Source: Microbotryum silenes-acaulis
Lineage: Eukaryota > Basidiomycota > Microbotryomycetes > Microbotryales > Microbotryaceae
Direction of reading: 5' to 3'
Assembly (NCBI GenBank): GCA_003665825.1
Contig: QPFY01000005.1
Span: 930,001 to 994,000 of the forward strand
DNA: 64,000 nt
Shown: positions 43,273 to 53,711 of the stretch, piece by piece
Numbering within the stretch: the stretch's first letter is position 1
How the letters are laid out: every line of letters begins with the position of its first letter
Program-made: the position numbers and the translations under genes
Notes under the pieces: model-generated
Seen by the model: the letters and a program-made list of their open reading frames with translations, nothing else
What the model was told of the DNA's origin: nothing
Database searches by the model: none

Positions 43273-43663
43273 CCTTCGTCGAGCGGTCGTGTTGGTGGCT
43301 CCAGGAGCTCCGTTCGAGGTTGAGGGGTCCCGAGAGGCTGAGCTTGTCGTGCACGAGCGGGTGAGACACGTAGGACGCGTCACTTATTCCAGTGATCGGT
43401 CCATACTGGGTCCTGCGAGTATGCGCGTTGAACGACAGCAGGGCATGAGTGCGAGCACAATCATGACCGTGCCGGCCTACGAAGCGCGAATCCCGGGGGG
43501 GAAATTCACCATTAACCCCAGGGGAGTGCGCATTAGTGATGGCGTTGATCTGCGCTGATTGGTCTCTATTGGTCTGATCGCGCCGGTATGCTGTGTGGGC
43601 GCCGCCTTGATCGGGCCACGCTTCTACGCACACCCACCTCTGATTACCGCCGTCGATTCCAAC
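43273..43663. promoter_or_regulatory. Divergent promoter, GWT1 / NDUFS3
   Basis: A 391-bp gap between divergent ATGs. No other open frame is credible and no motif is confidently assigned. Confidence 0.55.
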
Positions 43664-44855
43664 ATGGCCTCTCTCGCACCTCGCACCGTCGTGAGGGCAC
43701 TGTCCTCGGCAACACACTCGGCACGCCGGTCCGTCGCTGCAGTCCATGGCGCTGCGCTTCGAATGTCGGCTGCCTCGTCCTACGCCCCTGCGTCGAGGCC
43801 GCTGACCACGTCCAGTGCGGCCCGATCAGGTACGTGCCTTCCGTTGCGTCGTGTGTGCAATGCGAATCCATTCAGCTCATCACCTCCTTCCCACCACCCA
43901 GCAGCTCCGGCAGGCCAGGAGTCGCCGTTCAAGGAGCCGGCACCTCGCAACCCGAACGAGGATTACCTTGCGATCGCCCCCCAGCTGCAAGAGTTCGGTG
44001 CCTACCTCATGGCCTCGCTCCCGAAATTCATCCAGCAGACTTCGGTCTACAAGGACGAGCTCACCCTCTACGTTGCGCCGTCTGCGGTCGTGCCCGTGCT
44101 CCACTTTCTCCGCGACCACACAAACACCCAGTACAAGCAGGTCATGGACATCGCTGGCGCCGACTACCCGACCCGCTCGCACCGGTTCGAGGTTGTGTAC
44201 CATCTCCTCAGTGTCAAGCACAACTCGCGCATTAGGGTCAAGACCTACGCCGACGAGGTCTCTCCCGTGCCCTCCGCCACCGGTCTCTTCAGGGGTGCAG
44301 ATTGGTACGTGCCTCCTACGCAGCAGGGTTGATCGCGTAGCCGCATCATAAAGAAGATCCAACGTTGCTAATCCCTTCATCCTCCCGTCGCCGTGGGCAG
44401 GTACGAACGCGAGGCATGGGACATGTACGGCATCTTCTTCACGGGTCACCCCGATCTGCGAAGGATCCTCACCGACTACGGCTTTGAAGGCCACCCTCTC
44501 CGCAAGGATTTCCCCTTGACAGTACGTTCACCAAGCATGTGATATGAACCAGTGCTAGCCATGCGATAAATCTGCGCTGACCCGGTACGACCCTCTCTGC
44601 TTCACTTCCGTTCCCACTCGACGCGGAATTTGCGTTTGTACGGCATTTGCCGATTCACAGGGCTACACCGAGGTGCGCTACGACGAGGAGAAGAAGCGTG
44701 TCGTTTCGGAGCCTCTGCAACTCTCGCAAGCGTTCCGCAACTTTGAGGGTGCTCTTTCACCGTGGGAAGGGACGGGAACCGGTGTCGCGTCGAGGGCCGA
44801 GCAGTTCACGCTCAAGCCGCCGCAGGAGGAGGAGAAGGAGGGGGCCAAGAAATAA
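43664..44855 (+). CDS. NADH:ubiquinone oxidoreductase 30-kDa subunit (NDUFS3/NuoC)
   Basis: Four exons (43664-43829, 43902-44304, 44401-44521, 44661-44855) give 294 aa. The Arg/Ser/Ala-rich first 55 residues form a mitochondrial presequence. Family motifs: [39 protein letters not shown], and the signature ERE(A)[16 protein letters not shown] followed by [20 protein letters not shown]. Known role: core subunit of the peripheral arm of complex I in the matrix. Its presence argues against complex-I-lacking yeasts such as Saccharomyces. The C-terminal tail [17 protein letters not shown] is lysine/glutamate-rich. Confidence 0.96.
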
Positions 44856-45318
44856 GCGGGAATATGACTCGATGGTTACAGTGACTTGCGGTGGAGGTGA
44901 TACCCCGTCTTGGGGTCTCGGTTTTACAATGGTCAGGTGGGGGATATTTAGAGGTGCGGCCAGTCCATCTTGTTCTCGGACAAATGCAATACTCAGTCTG
45001 CGTGTGTTTGTTTCATCATTTCTGTTCTTTTGTGTCGGCGAAAGGGGGAGGAAAAAAATGGTCTGGGACGTACTGATGTAGTCAAACCGCCAGTAGTGGG
45101 CCCGAAGCCGTATGTTGCACTCACCGCTTCGGCGCCGGGCAAGTTGCAGATGCCGAGGCTCTCACCCGCGCAACTGCCCCACAGAGCTGACATGGCTGAC
45201 AGGCAGCGCCCGGCTTCCGTAGACTTTCGGCTTGAGCCTCCCGGACGCTCGGCTCTCGACTTCGATTCTTGAATCCTGTTCTCGTCACGAACCGCGTATC
45301 GATCATCTGCACAACATC
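44856..45318. other. Intergenic region
   Basis: A 463-bp spacer holding the complex I 3' UTR and the monooxygenase promoter. Nothing else recognised. Confidence 0.5.
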
Positions 45319-47922
45319 ATGTCGCCCCAAATCTCTGCCCAAGACAATAAGGAGCACTACACAGCGTTGAGTCCTTCCTCCTCCTTCCTTTAGCAGGTCG
45401 GCGTTCCCCGAGCCTGAGCGCCAACGCTGACTGGTTACGGCTTTGTGGGAAATGTGGGGCTGCGTGCTGCTTCGCCTTCCGAACCCTTCTGTGGTGATGA
45501 TGGTAATCCAAGAAGTATCATCCTCGGTGCTGGTGTATCAGGATTGGGTGAGTATTCATTCCATCAGTCACTTCTTCCGTGGTCTTGATGCCTTGAGTGC
45601 TGACGGCGACTCTGTCCCGCACCGGCATGGCTCCCATTCTACTTGCGCGGCCCCAGCTTCCAACATCCAGATTGCTCGACGATTGGGTTTGACCGATGTC
45701 CTCTGCTAGTAAATCACCTTTCTACTCTTGTTATCTCTCTTTGGGATGATTCACTAACGTTTTGACACCTGTTATGCGCAGTGAAAAATCTGGAGACATC
45801 GGCGGCACCTGGAACCACAATCAATACCCCGGAGCCGCTTGCGGTTAGTCGTGCCCCCGATGGCACTCCAAAAATTCAAAAATTCAACCTTGGCTAAGCT
45901 CCACCCGCGATTTTGGGGTGTTCCCTCGTCGTGACGGGGGCTGACAATCTTACCTGACATTTCATAAAACAAACAGACATCCCCATGTCACTCTACTCTT
46001 TCTCGTTCGCTCATCCCCACAAGCTCACGACGCAATGGGCCGGACAACAGGAGATCATGAGGTGTTCGTCCATCAGATTCTCCGTCCCGCGGGGAAAGCC
46101 GCTGAAGTCTACTTCCTGTGAATTTTTACCCCACTTCTAGACTTGCACGAGGTGCAAGAAAAGTTCCAAGTCCACAACATCTGCTTTCACCACGAAGCGA
46201 AGCAGATGCGCTTCTCCCGCGACACCGGTCTGTGGACGCTCGAGCTCAAGGACCTCAAGACGGGCCAGACCAAAACGCGGACCTGCAATATTTTGATCTC
46301 GTGCGTCGGCGGTCTCTCGATCCCCAACGACCCTACCTTCGACACCAAGGACTTCAAAGGTGACGTCATGCATTCGGCGCAGTGGAACCATGACGTCTCG
46401 GTCGTGGACAAGGACGTCGTCGTGGTTGGTAATGGCTGTTCGGCCGCGCAGATCGTCCCCGAGATCGCAGACAAGGTCAAGAGTTTGACGCAGATCGCTC
46501 GATCAAGGCAGTCTATCCTGAGGAGACCGCCCGTGCCCGATGGCGGATGGATGGTCTTCATGCAGAACTACATCCCGGGAGTAAGTTACTCCAGTGTCAC
46601 TCGGTGTCAACGCGACTGGAGCAGAAGTGCGCAGCGTCTGACGCGCATGGTCGCGTTCCCGACCCATGTGAATTGCTTCTTACAGATGTCGTACCTGTTC
46701 CGATTCCTCGTCTTTTTGCTCGGGGAATACGACTTTAAGGGCATGGACCTCATCCGCGGGCAAAAGCTGCGACAGTGGGTCTCCAAGGACCTCACCTCGT
46801 ACATCCGCGAGGTTGCACCTAAAAAGTATTGGGACGTGTTGGAACCCAATTTCGAGGTCATGGCCAAGCGTCGTGTGTTTGATGCAGGCTATTATAAGGC
46901 CTTGCATAACCCCAAGGTCGACCTGATCAGCGACGATGCGTTGGAGACGGTCAAGGGCGACACGGTCACGACGAGAGAGGGGCGGAAGCTCAAGGCCGAC
47001 GTGATCGTTCTTTGCACGGGTTTCAAGATTCAAGAGTGTACGTCCACTTGCCAATATAAAATTCTGCTCTTATTTTGTTGATAATCACCCTGCATCCCTG
47101 GCGTAGTCTTGTTCCCCCTCAAGATCGCCAACGACAAGGGCGAAGATCTTGCAACCGTTTTGGGCTCAAGCAACGCCAGCAACTACCTCGGAACACTCGT
47201 GGCTGGCTTTCCCAATTATTTCTGGATCATGGGTCCCAACACGGCGTAAGGAAATATCCCATGTTCCGCCAACCCCTCGAGCCATGCGACATTCGGACCT
47301 GGATCCTAATGCCTTCGATTGCCTTTCCGCAGCACCGGTCATTCGAGCGTCATTTTCACGAGTGAATGCCAGATCGGGTAAGCCAATTGACCCAACAGTC
47401 CGATGTGCTCTCTGGCCGCTACGCGCGCTGACACCGAATGTCGTACTACGCTCCTTCAGCATGATGATCAAGCTCATCAAGCCGATCCTCAAGAAACTTG
47501 AGCAAAACCGAGACGCATCCCCTGGACCGAGCGTTGAAGTGTCGAAGCAAGCACAAGATGCGTACATGGGCAAGGTACGAGCGGAGATGAAGAAGAAGGT
47601 CGGTCCTAAACCTTGCCGTGTTAGAGTTCAAGTCGAGGTGAGTGGTGATCTGACACACGCTCGCGCCCCGTCTTCATTCAGGTCTGGGAGAAGGACGGCG
47701 GTGTGAGTTGGTATGTCAACAAGGAGACGGGTCTCTGCACGACACTCTACCCATGGCCAGTCACCCAAGCTGTATCAGACTCGCAAGGAGAACCCCACCG
47801 GGGTAGACAGCACAAGAATGCTAACACGCTGGCGCCTCCTGATCGATTTCAGGTCGCAAGTCCATTTCTGGCGCAACACCGCCTGGCTCAGCATGAAGGA
47901 CTTCATCTACTCCAGCTGCTAA
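45319..47922 (+). CDS. Flavin-dependent monooxygenase, Baeyer-Villiger (type I) family
   Basis: Twelve exons fit best (45319-45365, 45513-45547, 45657-45708, 45782-45843, 45977-46063, 46141-46580, 46686-47037, 47107-47245, 47334-47378, 47460-47637, 47682-47782, 47853-47922), 535 aa. Seen: FAD Rossmann SIILGAGVSGLG (about 17-28), EKSGDIGGTWNHNQYPGAACD, the BVMO fingerprint FKGDVMHSAQW (about 166-176, FxGxxxHxxxW), NADPH Rossmann VVVVGNGCSAAQI (about 187-199), and IMGPNTATGHSSVIF. Family role: NADPH-dependent oxygen insertion into ketones or oxidation of soft nucleophiles; substrate unknown. The intron at 46581-46685 (105 nt) is open and in frame, so retention would still be translatable. The last intron needs a GCAAGG donor to keep SQVHFWRNTAWLSMKDF in frame; an alternative GTAGAC donor at 47809-47814 is possible, so the last 40 residues are less certain. 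Confidence 0.85.
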
Positions 47923-48317
47923 AAATTTGTGACACGAGACCTCTTCTACTTTGCTCTTTGATTCTTATCTGTTCCTCATGTCTAGTGATCTTCTTTGTGC
48001 CTTCCTCGTATCAAGACATGGGCTTCTCGTTTCGTCGTGGTTATCTTCCCCGGCCTTGATGTCAAGTTCTCGTTCCCAAATCAGTATCCGTAATGACTTT
48101 GAGTGAAATTGAGTGAAGTTTCACTTGTCGTTCCTTAGACTCTAAAGGGTCCGTCGGGATCGTCGGAATGCAGTGCACGAGCATCGAGGAGAATGATCTT
48201 AGAATTTGAAACACATGCCAGCGTTACATACAGAGGACGAGCTGAACGGAACCGGCAACACTACACACGATGAGCCGTCTCCTCCCACGACGTAACCACA
48301 CAGCCTATGCAACTCGA
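47923..48317. other. Convergent 3' region
   Basis: A 395-bp spacer between convergent stop codons. No gene or repeat seen. Confidence 0.5.
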
Positions 48318-49004
48318 TCAAGCCTTCCTCCTCAACGTCGTCTGATTCGCCTCGTCATGGAACGCACTCCAGATCCCCCTGACGCTCTCGTTCGAACTCT
48401 CGACCTTGGGTCGTTTCAACGTTGTGATCTTACTTCCCGACGAGTCGAGCAGCAGCTGCAATTTGGCGCCAATCGAAGGGGGTGGTAAGGAACGCACGCA
48501 GATGACTTTGTCCCGACCGTTGACTGGAAAGAAAAGAGGAACGTCGGGGAGGAGAGTCGTCTCAGTCCAACAATCCAAGCAGATCTAGTGAAGGGCGGCT
48601 TCGTCCACTGACCATAAACTGCTCTCAGATGGGGATGTCGGTTATCGACCCTCTGCACGACCATCTCAACCCCAGGGTATTTTCGAGCGAATGAGACGAT
48701 CGGCCCGTTCGCGAGGAACTCTCGCATCCCTCGGTTCGAACCCCATGTCTCGCAGTATTCGAAGACGACCTGTTTAAGATGAAGCGTTTGAATGAGTAGG
48801 GTTGGGAGGGTATCAACTGCCTGCGATGCGCAACCACAGAGGAGTCGCCGTTCGCAAAGAGGAAGAGCACGATGTCGATAGTGACGACGAGCAAAGGGAG
48901 AGGTCACAGGCTCGACATACCTTTTTACACGGCAACACGAAGGACTTTGTTCCATTCGCGACGGGCACGGCCAATGACCGCCGCAGGATCGGTTGTAGGG
49001 ACAT
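48318..49004 (-). CDS. Mitochondrial ribosomal protein mL43 (L51/S25/CI-B8 fold)
   Basis: Three exons (49004-48921, 48769-48613, 48523-48318) encode 148 aa. The N-terminus MSLQPILRRSLAVPVANGTK is basic and lacks acids. The core VVFEYCETWGSNRGMREFLA, YPGVEMVVQRVDNRHPHLR and AVYVNGRDKVICVRSL match the mL43/MRPL51 pattern (L.F.YCxxGGSSxGxRxFL...P.VEIxV....HPxxxAxYxNGRxKxICVRNL). Known role: structural protein of the mitochondrial large ribosomal subunit; it has the thioredoxin-like L51/S25/CI-B8 fold. The length is normal for fungal mL43. Confidence 0.92.
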
Positions 49005-49691
49005 GGTGGGGCTGTTGCCTTGAGGACGATGCGGCGACGACGGTGAACGAGGGCTTCTCTTGGTGCTTCAACAGTGTCACAGGGGGAGGAGTCCGAGAGC
49101 GACGATGATGGATGATGGGGTTGGTCTTGCTGTACGTAGGTGAGTGTGCGCAGGTATGCGCAGGAGGCGATCGAGATCAGCTCGACGCTTCGACTGTCTT
49201 GTCTTCGCGAAGGGTCACTCGCACGGACCACGCTGAGTCACTCGTAGTCTTGTATGGACAGTAGTGACAGGACCTATATTATGAGAGAGGGTCGAACATG
49301 ACATGATTTGTATGGATTGTAATCGTGAAGTATTGTCGTGAAAAACAAAATGGCTACAACTAAAACTGGTTCGGTGCCAGTAAGAAGCTTTGCTGTGGAC
49401 TGGTGCTGGTGCGTGTGTAACCCAGTCGGAGCAAAGAAAGGTAAAGCGAAACAACAGGGGACAAACATATAAAATAACTGCGACTGCGACATGATGGTAA
49501 ACAAGCCCCCTGAACAAGCAGAGAAATGAAATCGTCGATCGACACAAGCTGGTGGAACTGAACAACATGAATACTGCCAAGGAAAACTTGGACGGGGAGA
49601 AGCGGCGGCGGCAGGCGTGGATTTTGCCGGGGATTGAGAAGAGAGACGGTGATCGACGTGATATTTTATGGTCTCGAGGTCATCGTAGTGT
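49005..49691. other. Intergenic region
   Basis: A 687-bp spacer between two minus-strand genes. It has AT-rich 3'-UTR-like sequence around 49250-49560. Nothing else recognised. Confidence 0.45.
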
Positions 49692-51067
49692 TCAAATTGG
49701 AGACTGGTAACAGCAAGGTAGAGTTAGCTGCTGTGCATGCATGTTCACAAACATGCAGGTCGACTCACCATCGGATCGAAAAAGATGTAGGGGCCAAGCT
49801 TCTCCCAGCTGAGGGAAGCAAAAGCGTACACACTGTTCGAGGGAAAAGACAAGGTCAGCGATCTGCACCAAGACGCCGAGATAAGCAACAGCGCCCGAAA
49901 GAGAGCACTTACTCGTGCATCTTGTCCAACGTGAGTCGGCCTTGCTCAAACAGGTAGACGCCAAAGACAACGTCTTCGGTAAAGGCCGAGGCGTAAAAGA
50001 TCTTCTCGTACGTCACGAGCTCGCCATCGATCGTGCGCTCGCCGTTGCAGTCCCTGGTACCGTCGAGTTGAAGGGCTCTGTCATTAGGCGGCAAGGCGAC
50101 GACCACGACGTGAAGATTGGGTCGCTGCTCGTGCAAGAGATCGGCTTGACGCTGAGCGAATCGGCGGAGGGCCATGTTGGGGCTACTCGAAATCGATTCG
50201 GAAGGCGACAAGGGCAGCGACTGGAACGAATGCGTGCTGCTGAACGACGACGGTCGCGGCGAGTTCGAGTCGGAGCCAAAGTAGTCAAGGCCTTCCGAAG
50301 ACGACGATGACGAAGCCGAGGTGACTGCATTTGAGTTGTTGAGCTTGCCTTGAGTATGTGGTTGTTGAAGCGAGCCTTGATATTGTAGGTCCTGGGATGA
50401 GGATGACTTGTACAAGATCCCGGTTGGTAAAAAGCAGGGGATCGGCGATGGATCGTCGTCGCGCATGGGCCTAGCCGATGGTGCAGGGGCCAGCGCAGGC
50501 CCGTGCAGCGTGGCCGGCGGTGGCGGCCCGTCTATAGTCTCACTCTGTCATGCGTTTACTTTAGCTTATCCAGCTAGGAAGTCAGGATGACGCAAGAATA
50601 AAAGTTACCTACAACTGTTTCCTTAACAACGCTTCGGCTGCGATGACTCGAGGTGACGCTGAGCGCTGAGATCCTATTGTGACCACTGTCGCTGCGGGCG
50701 CCGAGGTTTGGTCGATGCTGGGCTGTGGCCTGAACGTTTGAACACCGGAGAAGGTCGACTTGGTATCGATCTTGATGTATGGTATGCGACGAGAGCTAAC
50801 CGTCGCAATGGTGTGGGATGAGCAAGAAGAAGGAAAGGGTAATCCAGCGCACGCCCAGCGTAGAGTCGAGTTGCATGTGACGTGAAACGAGCGAGACAAG
50901 TCGAGCCGAGGTGCGAATTCGCATCGGAAGGGGAACGACGATTGGTGCTTCGACGCAGCGTGGCATTGAACCAAATCCGCATCTTCGAGTCGTTGTGGGT
51001 ACGTAGCCCAAACTTTACACCGATGCACAGGCGAGTCGCCCTTGATCAGCCTGGCCAGATCCGACAT
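49692..51067 (-). CDS. Unrecognised serine-rich protein
   Basis: A frame-consistent model uses four exons (51067-50613, 50542-49913, 49832-49769, 49703-49692), 386 aa, with the first exon and its splice the weakest part. The middle is Ser-rich (SASSSSSSEGLDYFGSDSNS, SSFSSTHSFQSLPLSPSES). The best-conserved-looking part is the end: MALRRFAQRQADLL, LHVVVVALPPNDRALQLDG, YEKIFYASAFTEDVVFGVYL and DVYAFASLSWEKLGPYIFFD. I do not recognise a family. The hydrophobic, regularly spaced C-terminal third looks like a folded domain and the rest like a disordered tail. Codon use fits a real gene. The final 12-nt exon could be replaced by read-through into the intron, which would change only the last few residues. 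Confidence 0.5.
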
Positions 51068-51555
51068 ACATTCAATACATTAAATATTCGTAAACCCTTC
51101 TCTCGTTCCCTAAAGTTTTCTTTTTAATTTGTAGTTCGAGTGCACGTATCGAGATGCGCATTTGATATTCGAGCACCCATCACGACGTAAAATCCGCGGA
51201 CCGAAGACGATTTACCGATCGCCGTTCCATCTCGACCTTCCAATATATTTCAATCATGCTCTCGATCATTTTTTACCTTCGTGACAAAGTCGATATCATG
51301 GTGTATCACTTTTCGTGGCGCTCTCATCGAGCCGATCTTGTTCTGATCGGCATCGGCGTTTGGGGCTGCTCGATCGGGTTCATTACGCGCTAATGGAGAC
51401 CTTCGCGGTGCCGTTGCGCGCTGGAGCGAGCTGAGGTTCCGGAGAAACGGAGGAGTGCCACACATAACCGCCAAAGCAGAGTTTTGAGGGGAAGCCAATT
51501 CGAAGGCAACAGAAAAGAAAAGGGTCGATTGTTACGAGCAGTTCCTGAGCCAGCG
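51068..51555. other. Spacer left of the transposon
   Basis: About 490 bp without a confident gene. Both strands have short open frames (a minus-strand one at 51565-51383 reaches the transposon edge). They may be remnants of a sequence split by the insertion. Confidence 0.4.
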
Positions 51556-51561
51556 GGTCAG
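51556..51561 (+). repeat. Left target-site duplication GGTCAG
   Basis: Six bases directly abut the left terminal inverted repeat; the same six bases abut the right one at 52194-52199. Confidence 0.75.
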
Positions 51562-52193
51562 CCAAGGATTCTCATAGGATCAGATCTGATCTGATCTTGA
51601 TCCTAAAAATTAGGATCAGATCGATCCTGATCCTAGCTGGGCAGGATCAACATAAGATAGATCAAGCCTCGGGAGTAAAAATAAATAAAAAAGGTGTGGG
51701 GGGGTAAGTAGCGTCGTTACTTGGTAGAGAGCCCTTTAATTGATACCTGCCGTTCACAGGAGAGTTCTACAGGGTGTCTATCCGACATGACCTTTGTTAC
51801 ACAAGTCTGAACTGACTATAAAATCATGTTCGCATTTTGTAGATGTCATTCGAAACCCACCTAATCCGGCGAGGGCAACGCGCGCAACCGGAGCTCATAA
51901 AAAAGGCGAATCAGTGAGGTGATCACTTCCGATGACGATGATGATGATGGTACCGACAAGGATGAGGAGGATAGTTATGATGGGCACAACAGTAGTGGTG
52001 GTAGTAGTGACAATGATGCGCTCAACACCGATAGCGACAACTAGTGAGATGTGGTCATCTGTTGCCATATAAGGCAGCTGGATGTCTCAGATCAAATTGA
52101 TATAGGATCAAGGATCGATCAACGCGAGATGGGGCAAAAAAAAATCGGATCTGATTCGATCCTCCAGTGATCTGATCCTATGAGAACCCTTGG
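51562..52193. mobile_element. 632-bp non-autonomous DNA transposon (MITE-like)
   Basis: The ends are inverted repeats of 25 bp (51562-51586 and 52169-52193) that match at 24 of 25 positions; the shared inner part is TTCTCATAGGATCAGATC. A perfect GGTCAG duplication flanks it. Subterminal zones on both sides are packed with GATC/GGATC/GATCC words in both orientations, typical of transposase-binding subterminal repeats. There is no full transposase. The only coding trace is a short acidic frame near the right end. A superfamily cannot be named: a 6-bp duplication does not fit TTAA, 3-bp or 8-bp families cleanly. Confidence 0.82.
51901..52044 (+). pseudogene. Acidic C-terminal tail remnant inside the transposon
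   Basis: The frame ends in VITSDDDDDDGTDKDEEDS... and stops with DNDALNTDSDN. It has no upstream domain within the element. It resembles the acidic tail of a fungal transposase and may be the last exon left after internal deletion. A codon-slippage artefact is possible because of the gat repeats. Confidence 0.4.
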
Positions 52194-52199
52194 GGTCAG
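52194..52199 (+). repeat. Right target-site duplication GGTCAG
   Basis: Perfect copy of the six bases at the left end of the 632-bp element. Confidence 0.75.
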
Positions 52200-52786
52200 C
52201 GAACCGGCTTTCATCCAGTCTCGGCAACAACGCTTCGGCTTCGACTTCGTCGAACAACTTTCCTCTCGCGGGGTCGGCGAGCGCCGCCTCCACGCCCAAG
52301 ACGCCCAAGTCCAAGACGACGGCACCGCCGATCGGACGTCGTCGAAGTCGAAGGTTAATTGGTAAGGGCCTCGACACGAGCGAGGCTGCGGCCGGTGGAG
52401 CGGGTGATCAAGAGATGCGCGATGCGTCCAGAGCACGGACCTTTAGCGTCCACCTCTTGATTACGTCAGCCACCTCCACCTCCATGGCACCTTCGCGTCC
52501 GCCTCGAGATTTTGCGTCACAGAGGGTCTCCTTGTTTGTCAATTAGCAGTGCAAGAAGTCGTAGCGACGATTCGTCACAAACAAGTGAGTTTTGTGCACA
52601 ACAAATTTGATTATCTACTAGTAGTTCTCCTCTATCCCCCTGTGCTCGTCAGCCTCGAACGCAAGCTTGTTAAAGTTGCGAGTTGCTGCCAAGATCGTCG
52701 CCCGCTGCCAGCAGCTCCTTCAACTCGCAACACGTCGAGACAGGTCAGATGAGGATGGGAATGATGGGGAGAAAGTGGGTGTGTAA

Positions 52787-52803
52787 GGGGGGGGGGGGGG
52801 GGG
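52787..52803 (+). repeat. Poly-G tract (17 G)
   Basis: An uninterrupted G run; likely length-variable and G-quadruplex-capable. Confidence 0.9.
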
Positions 52804-53624
52804 TCGCTGTGTTCGCCTTTTCACGTGCCTAGTGTTTAGGCCGCGTTGCCCAGCGGTTCCGACTGGTGTCTGGTCTTTGGTCTCCCACTGATTGTTTGGG
52901 TAGAACAGATTTCGGTGAGCACCGCACTGGAGTACCGAGACTGGGTCTCCAGACTGTGTCCCGAGATATTTGTTAGTAGCAGCACTTTACCTGAAACTTG
53001 CGACACTTCTCCAAGACTCGCCGGCTTGCTGTAAGGCCCAGTCGTGGGGCCTTGCAAGTAACAGGATACGAGTATGTATTCCAAAGAATAAACTGGTCAG
53101 AAGGGAAGAGAGAGTCTACTTCCCGACAAGGTTTAAGGCCAGACGCGCGTCAGGCCTTGAGTAACTACGGAGTATTACACTTGCATCTGCAACGAACGAA
53201 CGAAGGAAAAGTCCTCCTAATATAGACGGGCGATTGCTGCGGCTGCTCGCCACCCAACTTGAACCTCAGAGGGTCAGGGAACATCATGATGGCCGCGAAT
53301 GCGATGCAGCCATCGCGGCCGTATCCCAGAACGCCTCAGACGACCTTTCGCGAAGGGCTCGACAAGAGAGGTACGAGCCCGAGAGTCCCTCATCGAATTC
53401 CGGCCTTCACCATCGCGACTTTCTGCAGTTCAACTCTCCAAAGCCGCTTGCACAGTGATTTTTAGCGAGAGAGGTGATGTCATGTTGCAGCGGGGCTCGA
53501 GAAACCGAAAGGGACCGTGTCGTAACTAACAACTCGGTCACTATAGAAATGTATCAAAGTAAAAAAGAGACATGAGAGTGTAAATAGGGAAGGTGGGCGG
53601 GAAGCTTAAGAGACCGAGAGATCG

Positions 53625-53711
53625 CTTTGCGAGGCGTAGCGATCGGGGATGATAAGTAACAGGGCAACTATGACAGAGGCACGGCGTAGCATACCTTTGC
53701 GAGGCGTAGCG
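53625..53711. repeat. 17-bp direct repeat, two copies 70 bp apart
   Basis: Copies at 53625-53641 and 53695-53711 are identical, and a partial ggcgtagc copy lies at 53683-53690. The surrounding sequence has no assigned gene. Confidence 0.75.
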
